Part shown: positions 54,913 through 63,089 of the stretch, one piece after another | Numbering within the stretch: the stretch's first letter is position 1 | Layout: every line of letters begins with the position of its first letter | NCBI GenBank assembly: GCA_963799245.1 | Contig: CAWCWN010000004.1 | Location: 863,883-927,882, forward strand | Direction of reading: 5' to 3' | Source of the DNA: CAWCWN01 sp963799245 | GTDB lineage: Bacteria; Chloroflexota; Ktedonobacteria; Ktedonobacterales; Ktedonobacteraceae | DNA length: 64,000 nucleotides | Notes under the pieces: model-generated | The model's input: the letters and a program-made list of their open reading frames with translations, nothing else | What the model was told of the DNA's origin: nothing | Databases searched by the model: none | Program-made: the position numbers and the translations under genes

Positions 54913-55208
54913 GCACGGAAAACAATCAGATAAACAACATACCCCCAATGGAAGGCTTGAACCAGACGCTTGAGATCGGGCTGGTCGAGGCAACCCGTGA
55001 GCGCGTTGTGATGAGGATGCCGGTCACGGCGCGCCATCGCCAACCCTGGGGCTTCCTGCACGGCGGAGCCAGTGTTGCTCTGGCTGAGAGTGCAGCCACC
55101 GTCGGTGCGTTCCTGAACTATCCAGCGGGCATGGGTGCCTTCGGTCAGCGGTGCAGGCGAGACACGATCGTCTCACACCTGGCACCCTGTTCAACACGGA
55201 AGGGATGA
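54909..55208 (+). pseudogene. PaaI-type hotdog thioesterase, C-terminus lost
   Basis: LEIGLVEATRERVVMRMPVT, the active site GFLHGGASVALAESAATVGA and FLNYPAGMGAFG match PaaI/YbgC-like thioesterases. After residue 78 the expected NANHLR block is replaced by unrelated residues and a stop. It is coupled to the SDR by a four-base overlap. Probably inactive. Confidence 0.7.
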
Positions 55209-55704
55209 GATATGCATCCAGGAAGCCATTGGAATAGGCCTCCGAGGAACAGTGGAACGAAAATGCACGATAAGCTATGACTGCACTTCTCAGGCTTGCT
55301 TATAAAGATGAGCTATTCTCTTCCATCCTCTGCTATGCTGCAAGAATTTGCTCTTCACGCCGCTTTTGTTGGTAAATGCCTCCTCTTTGGCACGGCAATT
55401 CGCCTTAGCGTACTTTTCCGTTCCGTTGTACCTCAGAGGCCGGCTTCAGCACGTCCGGAAATATGTATAAATTTCTCCTCACCATCTTATTGGAGTTTAG
55501 ACTAATTTGGCTCAGAGATCCAAGGCCCTTCAAGAATGTCCGAGCGTAAAAAACACCAAATGATACGGCTCTGTGGAATTATTTACAGGTTGGGTACACA
55601 GAGTTTGTTGTTCCAACCTGCAAATAATTCGCTGTGAGAGGTTTTTCTGCATTCCAATGAGCACAGTTTCTCTCGCTTGTGGCCTCCGACGACGAGAAAT
55701 TAGT
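55209..55704. other. spacer with one hairpin
   Basis: 496 bp. GAATTATTTACAGGTTGG (55576-55593) is mirrored with one mismatch at 55613-55630, a strong hairpin in front of the resolvase remnant. No other feature recognised. Confidence 0.5.
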
Positions 55705-55977
55705 CTAAACGTCAACATCTTAGGAGCTGTGGCAGAGATGGAACGAGAATTGATAGTGGAGCGTGTCCGGGAAGGCATAACGAAAGCGCAGACACACGGA
55801 ACGAGGTCGGGGAAACCAATCGGCAGACCAGAAAGAACTTTTCCGAAGAACTGGCAGAAATATTATGAGCAGTGGCGGACGGAAGAAATAACCGCCGTAG
55901 AATTTGCTAAGCTCATGCAAATGAGCCGACCGAGCCTGTACCGATATATCAACGAGTGGGAGCAAAGCAAAGGATGA
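55705..55977 (+). pseudogene. serine recombinase (resolvase), C-terminal part
   Basis: NILGAVAEMERELIVERVRE, GITKAQTHGTRSGKPIGRP and the C-terminal HTH (ITAVEFAKLMQMSRPSLYRY) match the end of Tn3-type resolvases and invertases. The N-terminal catalytic part with the serine is gone; upstream codons are unrelated. The stop lies inside the target duplication of the ISAs1 element. Confidence 0.75.
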
Positions 55978-55980
55978 AAA

Positions 55981-57276
55981 CAGGGCCTGTGAATTATTGC
56001 TAGGGGGAGGCTCTGGCAAACAGAAGGTCGAAAGCTCTGCGGGGATGGTAGGAAAACGAGCGACGCGAAGCGGCAATGTGAGAAGATCCTGAGCGGTGAA
56101 TGAGGGTCAAGGCGAGGTTGCGACAAGCAGCCAGAAGCTGAGGAGCGTGACCGGTGCGGATGCGAGAGCGATCTTCAGCAAAGGTCACACCGCGTACGTA
56201 GTGTAAACTGTTTTCGATCCCCCAATGCCCGCGGCTGAGTGCCAAGAGGGATTGCGGCCCATCCGACCCAGATGGCAGGATGGCGATGAGATAGACGACT
56301 TCGACCGTGGTCTTGTCCTTTGCGGTGCGAGTGCGCGTCAGCTGGGCAACATGGGTGACCCCAGGCCAACAGGCTTGAAGATAGGAGCCCATCTCAGAAC
56401 TAACCTAGATCGCACGCCTTTCGACTCGCCCGCGCTGTCGATCTCTCGTCTCCGCTTGCAGGAACTGAGCGTGCGGATCGGCAAAGTAAGTAGCCAGATC
56501 GGCTTGGAGTGTGGGCTCGTTGCCTTTGATCACACAAAGCGGATAGGCGTGCTGCGAACGCAGGAGTCGCCACAGCTGACGGTGGGAATGCAGAGCATCA
56601 AAGGTACAGACCCGTCCGCCAATGGGCAGAGTCGGAAGCAGTTTGCGGGCTTCTGGGATCTCATTCGTTTTTTCGCCGACAGCCAGCTCGGCCCAGACTT
56701 CTTTGCTCTGGTGCGTGAAGCAGGACAGCAAGTGGGGTGCATCTCGCCCTGCCGTCCTGGCTCCTCGCACCGTTTTGCCATCGACGGCAAGGGGATCGGT
56801 GGCTGAGGCCAGACTGGTGGCCCTGACCCACGTCGAGAGCACCTGCTCAACCGCCTCGGCGCTGATCTGAGGAAGCAACCAGCGGTACAAGGACCCGGCT
56901 TCGCGTGAAAAACAAGCGGGGACCAAAGAGGTCTTGGAGCAGGTCGATGTGCTCACGGCCCCATTGGCTCACCGCCTCGGTACTATTACAATTGCACAAC
57001 AGTGCAGCTATCAGACAGGTCAACACATACGGCAGATCATAGCGTAAGCCGTGTTTGCCCCGGGGGTCTGGGATGGCTTCCAGCAGCTCGACAAGGGTAT
57101 GCAGGTGCGCTTGGGTCAACAGGCTCTGCCGTTTTTCTTGCGTGAGAGAGGGGAGGACACGACGGTGTGCGATACAATACATGGGAGAAGGCTCCTTCTG
57201 GAAAAGATAGGGATTGGTCCTTCTATCTTATCCTTTTCTGGAGCCTTTGTCTCTCAGCAATAATTCACAGGCCCTG
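55981..57276. mobile_element. ISAs1-family insertion sequence, 10-bp target duplication
   Basis: 21-bp perfect ends beginning CAGGGCCTGTGAATTATTGC at 55981 and reversed at 57256-57276. AGGATGAAAA stands on both sides (55971-55980 and 57277-57286). It carries one broken transposase gene. Confidence 0.92.
56000..57182 (-). pseudogene. ISAs1-family transposase with frameshift and stop
   Basis: The N-terminus LVELLEAIPDPRGKHGLRYD, LPYVLTCLIAALLCN runs to about 56910, where the frame changes to SLYRWLLPQISAEAVEQVLS. The catalytic parts ATDPLAVDGKTVRGARTAG and CTFDALHSHRQ follow. An in-frame TAG at 56405 comes before the last part, GVTFAEDRSRIRTGHAPQLL. The ends of the element are perfect, so damage came after or during insertion. 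Confidence 0.85.
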
Positions 57277-57330
57277 AGGATGAAAAGAAGAACCCTTGAC
57301 AATGTGGGAATAGGTCTTTTACCTATTTAC

Positions 57331-57520
57331 GGCCTGTCGGTAGTTTTTTGACGAAAAGATACCACAGAGTTGTCTCAGGCAGCGTGTGGAGCGCATCGAC
57401 AGCGTATGGCAGCAATGAGGCATGCCGGCGAAAAGCGCTTGTGCTGCCTGCTCTCACACGGCGTATCGAGCGCCCTCACCGCACTGTGGTATCTTTTCGT
57501 ACGAAAACTAACGACAGGCC
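57331..57520. mobile_element. 190-bp MITE with 37-bp inverted ends
   Basis: GGCCTGTCGGTAGTTTTTTG and 17 more bases at 57331-57367 pair with 57484-57520 with about five mismatches. Interior without gene. It cuts the antitoxin gene after GTQKSN. Target duplication not clear. Confidence 0.8.
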
Positions 57521-57707
57521 TATTAGACTTTTGTGTACCGACACGTAAGGCCAGTTCTTCCTGTGTGATGTTCTGGTTTGTGCGTACCTCAATGATTTGA
57601 GCAATCACAGCATAGCGGGGCTTCAAGCGCTCATATTCAGCTCGAAACTCTTCATCCTTCAACAGCTGCTCTCTAATGTCAGTAAACTTTACACCAGCTT
57701 TGCTCAT
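57521..57707 (-). pseudogene. HigA/Xre-type antitoxin, 3' half lost to a MITE
   Basis: From the ATG at 57707 the frame reads SKAGVKFTDIREQLLKDEEF, YERLKPRYAVIAQIIEVR and NQNITQEELALRVGTQKSN. This is a helical lead followed by an HTH typical of HigA-like antitoxins. At 57520 the MITE begins and supplies unrelated codons. The promoter side was separated by an IS66 whose end is 10 bp upstream. No toxin gene remains nearby. Confidence 0.75.
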
Positions 57708-57717
57708 GCTTCGCACC

Positions 57718-59243
57718 GTAACTACTCAGGTCCCCCATGCGACAGGGAAGGGAGACCCAGCAAAGACTGCCGCCATAGCCCCAAGCATCGAGCGACCTTG
57801 TTTGCGCATGGTGGAGAGATAGCTGCGGATGATGCAAAAGGCGGAGGCTCCTTCTGCACTGCGAAAGGTCCCGGAAATCTTTTGCTGAACCTTGATCATG
57901 CGCAGATCCCGCTCGGCAAGGTTATTGGTAAAAGGTACAGAGAGGTCTTCCAGGAAGCCAAGCACCTGCTCTGCCCGCTTTAACAGGGCATCCAGTAGGT
58001 TTTTCGAGGCTTCCTGTTTTTTGCGTCCTGCTCGCTTGGGGACGCTGCTGGTTTCAGGAGGAGCGTGTGCCGCATGAGCCGCAAACCCAGAAGCCAGCAC
58101 AGCAAAATACTGGGCGATCCAGTGCTCCCGCTCCGCCTTGGGGAGCGCTTTGACACCTTGGGCACGAAAGCTCTGAGCCACTCGGCTCATCGTGAGCAAC
58201 AGGTCAAACATCTCTTGTGCCCAGGGCTGTTTTTCCTGTTCAGCCACCAACAAGCAATCCCGTAAGAGATGGGCTCCACACACGCTATGCGCGCAGGGGT
58301 AGCGATCGTAGCTGGTCCAGCGATCGCGCATGGCTCGTCCCTGAAAACGCGGCCAGATCCCCTTCTGCTCCAATGCCTCTTGCCCTCGTTTGCGGTGCCA
58401 GTAATAGAGCGTGAGCCAGCGCGTCGCAGTGACATGCACCCAATGCAAGCGTCCCTTGATGCGTATTCCTGTCTCATCGGCATGAAGGAAGGAGCCTGCG
58501 ATCAGCAAGGTTGTGAGGTGCTGGATGCTTGGCTCTAACGTGTGAGCAGCCTGTGCAATCCAGTTCACCAGCGTTCCTTGCGACAGAGGACACTGACACA
58601 GATCGGTGAGCGCCTCGCAGGTTCGTTCCAGAGGCAACAACTGAAATTGTGACAGGTACACCGCCAGGGCTTGCACACCAGGACCATATTGGGCAGGTGC
58701 ATCTACTCCCGCAGGAAAGCTGCCTTGATTGCGATGCTGGCAAGCTGGACAGCAGATTTCTTCGACGTGGTGTTCCTGCACCTGCAAGCGCAAGTCGGGC
58801 AAATCGTGGATTTGACGGCGCTCTGTGATCCTGCCTGCTTCCGCTTGCAAGTCACACTGGCACTGCTCACAGTGCCTGGGACGATGCGTGATGACGCTGT
58901 CGGGTGTCAGAACTTGCAGGAGGGATTGGCCCTGATGACCTGTTTGCCCGCCCGATGGTTTGCCACTCTTTTTCCGTTGCTCACGAGGCTTGCGCCCCAT
59001 GCCGTCACTGGAAGGCGGTTTGCTACTGTTGTGACTATCTTTCCTTTGTCGTCTTTCGAGTTCCTCGATGCGCAGCAACGCCCCTATCAAGCGGGCTTCT
59101 AACTCCTCTATTCGACGATCTTTCTGAGCCGCTTCTTCTTTGAGGTCTGCGTAGGCTTGTTCCAGTTTCCTTGCTTCTTCTTCTGTCATGCCCTTAGTCT
59201 ACCAGCCTTGTCCACCCCTTCTCCTGGGGACCTGAGTAGTTAC
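57718..59243. mobile_element. IS66-type insertion sequence, 8-bp target duplication
   Basis: 18-bp perfect ends GTAACTACTCAGGTCCCC, flanked on both sides by TTCGCACC (57710-57717 and 59244-59251). It contains only the tnpC-type gene, with no tnpA/tnpB helpers. It lies between the antitoxin gene and its promoter. Confidence 0.92.
57726..59189 (-). CDS. IS66-family transposase
   Basis: 487 residues, full length. Parts in order: an N-terminal coiled coil (EEEARKLEQAYADLKEEAAQ), RKDSHNSSKPPSSDG, a zinc-finger region (HCEQCQCDLQAEAGR, EEICCPACQHRNQG), and the DDE domain with GSFLHADETGIRI, YPCAHSVCGAHLLRDCLLVA and VPFTNNLAERDLRMIKVQQK. All intact, so probably active. Confidence 0.94.
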   Translation of the reverse strand: MTEEEARKLEQAYADLKEEAAQKDRRIEELEARLIGALLRIEELERRQRKDSHNSSKPPSSDGMGRKPREQRKKSGKPSGGQTGHQGQSLLQVLTPDSVITHRPRHCEQCQCDLQAEAGRITERRQIHDLPDLRLQVQEHHVEEICCPACQHRNQGSFPAGVDAPAQYGPGVQALAVYLSQFQLLPLERTCEALTDLCQCPLSQGTLVNWIAQAAHTLEPSIQHLTTLLIAGSFLHADETGIRIKGRLHWVHVTATRWLTLYYWHRKRGQEALEQKGIWPRFQGRAMRDRWTSYDRYPCAHSVCGAHLLRDCLLVAEQEKQPWAQEMFDLLLTMSRVAQSFRAQGVKALPKAEREHWIAQYFAVLASGFAAHAAHAPPETSSVPKRAGRKKQEASKNLLDALLKRAEQVLGFLEDLSVPFTNNLAERDLRMIKVQQKISGTFRSAEGASAFCIIRSYLSTMRKQGRSMLGAMAAVFAGSPFPVAWGT

Positions 59244-59280
59244 TTCGCACCTTCTTTCATACGCGTCTTTATACCGTTCG

Positions 59281-59300
59281 TGTTATCATATATGATAACA
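59281..59300. promoter_or_regulatory. 20-bp palindrome, likely antitoxin operator
   Basis: TGTTATCATATATGATAACA is a perfect palindrome. On the reverse strand a TTGCAC lies just upstream, so it may overlap a promoter. It is 1.57 kb from the HigA-like gene now, but 45 bp from it if the IS66 is removed, the usual place for autoregulation. Confidence 0.6.
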
Positions 59301-59374
59301 TAGTGCAAAAGCAGCGTCAATTTTAGGTTCTACGCCCAAACCCCGTATTTTTTGAAAAAGGAAAAGTCTAGTTG

Positions 59375-59403
59375 TTGCAAAATTGTCTACATTCCTGTAT
59401 ACT
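59375..59403 (+). promoter_or_regulatory. promoter of the MazEF-type module
   Basis: TTGCAA (59375-59380), 17-bp spacer, TATACT (59398-59403). An inverted repeat TCTACA...TGTAGA overlaps the -10 box and could be the operator for the antitoxin. Confidence 0.6.
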
Positions 59404-59451
59404 TAATTGTAGATGATAAAATTTACAACGAACAGGAGGAGAAAGACGACG

Positions 59452-59724
59452 ATGAGTAAAACCACGACCATCCGGGTCACGCTCCAGGCCTATAACACGC
59501 TCAAAGGCGTAGCCGAGCAAGAACATGCTTCCATGCAGGATACACTGGATAAACTCCTCGAGGAGTATGAAACCAAGAAATTTTTTGCCGACCTGAACCA
59601 GTCTGTGGCACAGGCCAAAAGTCAGGCTGAAACATGGACAGAAGAGCTACAGGAACGACAGGCATGGGAAGCCACACTTCACGACGGGCTAGAGGAGGAA
59701 GACGAAAAAGATGAAATACGGTGA
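59452..59724 (+). CDS. antitoxin of a type II module
   Basis: 90 residues from the ATG at 59452, nine bases after GGAGGAG. It has a short beta/RHH-like start (TTTIRVTLQAYNTLKGVAEQ), a helical middle and a very acidic end (LEEEDEKDEIR), as in antitoxins that wrap around a basic toxin. It overlaps the mazF-like gene by 14 bases. An upstream in-frame ATG at 59413 lacks a ribosome binding site. Confidence 0.75.
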   Translation: MSKTTTIRVTLQAYNTLKGVAEQEHASMQDTLDKLLEEYETKKFFADLNQSVAQAKSQAETWTEELQERQAWEATLHDGLEEEDEKDEIR

Positions 59725-60052
59725 AGTATGGTTAATTAATTTAGACCCCACCATTGGTAGAGAACAGGCAGGCACACGACCTGCCTTAATCGTATCTGCA
59801 GATAGTTTTAATGCCAGTGGTTTAGAACTCGTGATTGTCTGCCCGATCACCAGCAAGTACAAGGGATTTCCGACGCATGTTGGTTTACACAAGGGCAATG
59901 GCGGATTAGTGCAGGACAGTTATGTGAAAGCAGAGGACATCCGGGCTATTTCAACACAGAGACTCAGCAAGAAACTAGGCACCGTCGATAGGCAAAGCAT
60001 GAGCAAGGTCGCAAGTATTTTACAGAAAATCCTGAATATCCATCTGGCATGA
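59711..60052 (+). CDS. mazF: MazF/PemK-type endoribonuclease toxin
   Basis: 113 residues. KYGEVWLINLDPTIGREQAG, TRPALIVSADSFNASGLELV, VCPITSKYKGFPTHVGL and DSYVKAEDIRAISTQRL are the blocks of the MazF fold, with the conserved Arg (TRPALIV) and the late acidic residue. These toxins cut mRNA at short sequences when the antitoxin is degraded. Intact and coupled to the antitoxin gene. Confidence 0.9.
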   Translation: MKYGEVWLINLDPTIGREQAGTRPALIVSADSFNASGLELVIVCPITSKYKGFPTHVGLHKGNGGLVQDSYVKAEDIRAISTQRLSKKLGTVDRQSMSKVASILQKILNIHLA

Positions 60053-60190
60053 CTCCTGCATCCCTGCGTACCTCTACGGACAAGACCGACCTCTGTTTGA
60101 CCGTTGCTCTCCCCACGTCAACGTCTAGAGCATTGACAAACTCAGCCATTCAATATAGAATACTGTGTGTACCAGTCATTGGGTTTGCAC

Positions 60191-61563
60191 TAGTGGGTCA
60201 GCTAGCAATTGAATACCCCTTGACAAGAGCGGCCCCCGATCCGCCTAAGCGGCGCAGGCGCGCCCGTTCGCGCCGTCGGCGCCGCTTGCCATTCCACACA
60301 AAGGGCGTGGGGTCTTATTCCAGCCCTTCACGGTTTGCTCCAACCAGTCGATCACCTCTTGGGCGTTCTGGGGATGCTGACCGCAGAGCGCCCGACGCAC
60401 AATGATGCGCTGCACCGACTCGGCCATGTTGAGCCAGGAGCCGCCCACCGGCGTGTAGAGCGGCATTACTCCATGCTCAAAGAACCAGCCGACCAGGTCA
60501 TACGACAGATGCCCCGCCAGATTATCCAACACCAGGATGATGCGGAGGGGTGGCTTGGGAGTGCGCGGCGGGTGGCCCAGCCAGGTTTCCCACTGGGCAC
60601 ACCGCGGACGCTCGGCTTCCGGCGGGAGGTCTTCTGCCGGGTGCGCCTTCTCGATCTCGGCCAGCTCCGCGCTGAGTTGCGCTGTGAGCCAGGGATGCAA
60701 AACGGCATTGGTGACCGAGAGCACGCCTTTGGCGCGGATCTTGCCGGTGGCTGGGCGAAAGAGGGTCAGCAGTTTGGCCGTGCCTCCCGCTCGTACTCAT
60801 GCGGCTGCACCGCGGGATGGCCTTCCGGCTGCCACGAGGCCCCGGGCTGGGGGATGGCCTGGTACGGCCCGGCCTCATCCTCATTCAACTGCACGATCCC
60901 CGCCGCTTCCGCCTGCTCGCACGCCAGCTCGATCAGTCTTTTTTTTCCGGCGTCTCGGCGTCATAGGTCGTCACGGTGCCGCTCTTGCGCACCCGCAGCG
61001 CATAGCCGGTGCGCACCCACTGCGCGTGCGCTGATAGCTATAGCCCGCCTCATGCAGCACCTGACGGATCGTTTCGGCGGCGATCTCGGGCAGCTCCGTC
61101 TTGCGCAGGGCATCGCGCAGCAGCATCAGTGACCACGTCGCCGTCTGGTCCTCTTGGCGATCGGGCTCTCGTTGTACTTCCGCCAGCACCCGTGCCCGCT
61201 GCTGGCTCGTATACGTCGGCTTGCGGCCACGGCCGGCTGCAGTCTCCAAGACGGCAAGCCCGCACTGATTGAAGCGCCTCACCATCTGAGCCACTGCCTC
61301 CCGGCTCAACCCCGCCTGCTGCCCAGCTGCCGTCAAGGTGGCTCCCGCTGCCACCGCCAGCAGGGCTGTGGCCCGTTTGACGGCGTCTACTCGCTCGCTC
61401 GTCGCTTTCACGACCCGCTTCAATTCTTTCTGCTCTTCTTCCTTCAGCTCTCGGAGTTCTTCTTTTCTTGGTCTTCCCATCGCTGGCTCCTTTCCGCTTC
61501 TTTTTCTCTTAGTTTACCCCCTTTCCTTCTCTTTTTACAAGTCAATTGGCAGTTGACCCACTA
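60191..61563. mobile_element. IS630-family insertion sequence, copy 2
   Basis: Ends TAGTGGGTCAGCTAGCAATT (60191) and, inward from 61563, TAGTGGGTCAACTGCCAATT, bounded by TA. The same ends occur on the 98-bp MITE at 44441. Confidence 0.85.
60245..61480 (-). pseudogene. IS630-family transposase, several frameshifts
   Basis: The N-terminus (VDAVKRATALLAVAAGATLT, AAGQQAGLSREAVAQMVRRF) is whole to about 61020. Between 60724 and 61020 the match moves frame several times, once in an A8 run: SGTVTTYDAETPEKKRLIEL, then LNEDEAGPYQAIPQPGASWQ. The last part (ILVLDNLAGHLSYDLVGWFF, TPVGGSWLNMAESVQRIIVR) is in one frame. All DDE blocks are present in pieces. Confidence 0.8.
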
Positions 61564-61759
61564 GCACAACGACTATCGAAAGGGAAGCGTAACATGGCTT
61601 TGTAAATGGACTACACAGCGAGATAGACAATACATCCACTCGAGGGCGTTTCCTAACCCTCAAAAAGCTCTTCAATGGATACCAAAACACGCTGGTACTT
61701 GGCAGAGTAAAGTATGCTGACATCTAGACGAGGCTAGCTCCCTCATCTAGAAGGTCAGC

Positions 61760-62848
61760 ATGTTGATGTCTTTAGCTCTAGCAGATCAGACACCAGTCGC
61801 ACCACCATCCTATCAGCGTGCACAAGCTCGACTGGGTCCTGCCCTCCACATGAACGCTCTTACATTAGTCACGACGTTGCATCTGCTCATGTTGTGTCGT
61901 CTGGCCGTTTGTCTGGCCCATCGTCGTTGTCCTCCCCCATTGCCAGCCGGTCCTGGAGGAGCACCACGCACGTACAGCGAAGAGAGCTTGCTGCTGATGA
62001 GCTTATTGCGTACCTTGTGGCGCTTATCCTATCAGGATATGCACGACTGGCTCACGAGTTGGTCTGCTTTGGCCCTGGCCTGTGGGTTGCCATTGAACGA
62101 AGAGGGACAACCTCGCATTCCCAGCAGATCCCAGCAGTGCAAACGTCGCCACGCAGCCGGAGCCCCTCTGCACGAGTCGCTCTTCGTGCTCACCGTTCTG
62201 CAAGCTCTCCGACGACGACTCATTGGGGCACGTGATCTCATCATTGATAGTGCTCCCATCTTGGCCTGGCGAGGTCGTGATCCTGACGCAGCCTTCGGAC
62301 ACGCTCCTGCCCACCATCCTCTTCCTCTGTTGCGAGGCTTCCGAGTGCACACCCTCATCTGTCGTGGTTCTGGCTTGCCTCTCTTCTTTCTTCTCTCTCC
62401 TGCCAACTCACACGATGCTCCTTTTGCACAGCGCTTGTTAGCAGGAGCCGTACGTCTTTACCAGATCCGTCCCCGTATCATCCGTTTGGATGCTGCCTAT
62501 TGGGGTCTGCGCCTCATTGCCTGGATTCATGCCGTGCTGGGTGCCGTTGCTATTATTCCTTGGAATCCCAAACGCCAGAAGAATCGCTCCTGCTTACCGC
62601 CGACCTGGACCAAAGAAGAACTCGGCAAACGCAGCGCCATCGAACGCTTCTTTGGTCGCGTTTTTCTCTTCTTTCATCTCCAACGTCCACCTCTGTGTGG
62701 CTGGTCCGAGATGGCCTCACAGGTGGCCTTAACCTACGCCGCTTCCGTCATTGTTGGGCTGGCAGCTCAGCAAACTGGCCGCCCTGATCTCATCCGTTCG
62801 CCTAAGCGTGTTCTAGCTCATCTTTGGGAGGAGGATTCCCAGTTATGA
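61760..62848 (+). CDS. IS5/IS4-type DDE transposase
   Basis: 362 residues. YSEESLLLMSLLRTLWRLSY near the start, then the DDE parts LIIDSAPILAWRGRDPD, RPRIIRLDAAYWGLRLIAWI and KRSAIERFFGRVFLFFHLQR. Intact. A stem-loop (GCTGACATCTAGA at 61716, mirrored before the ATG) covers the region just upstream and could limit its translation. The outer ends of the element were not found by eye. Confidence 0.75.
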   Translation: MLMSLALADQTPVAPPSYQRAQARLGPALHMNALTLVTTLHLLMLCRLAVCLAHRRCPPPLPAGPGGAPRTYSEESLLLMSLLRTLWRLSYQDMHDWLTSWSALALACGLPLNEEGQPRIPSRSQQCKRRHAAGAPLHESLFVLTVLQALRRRLIGARDLIIDSAPILAWRGRDPDAAFGHAPAHHPLPLLRGFRVHTLICRGSGLPLFFLLSPANSHDAPFAQRLLAGAVRLYQIRPRIIRLDAAYWGLRLIAWIHAVLGAVAIIPWNPKRQKNRSCLPPTWTKEELGKRSAIERFFGRVFLFFHLQRPPLCGWSEMASQVALTYAASVIVGLAAQQTGRPDLIRSPKRVLAHLWEEDSQL

Positions 62849-63089
62849 AACGGCCTCATCCACTCCTTAATATTATGTGACTACCCGTTGCAACGAAATC
62901 TCGTCTTATAGACGGTTCTGATGGCTCTGCAAGCTAGTTCTCATCTCCGATCGTGCCGGTTTTATTGCAACAACTGTTAGTAGTATGTGTCAATAAAGTC
63001 GTGAGCCAGTTTGGTAAGGAATTGATACTAATTGCCCAGGTAAAGGGGAGGGGGGTAGTATGCTTTCAGGTATAGGTTTTTGGGCGCAG
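62849..63089. other. spacer between transposases
   Basis: 241 bp. No gene or repeat recognised. Confidence 0.3.
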
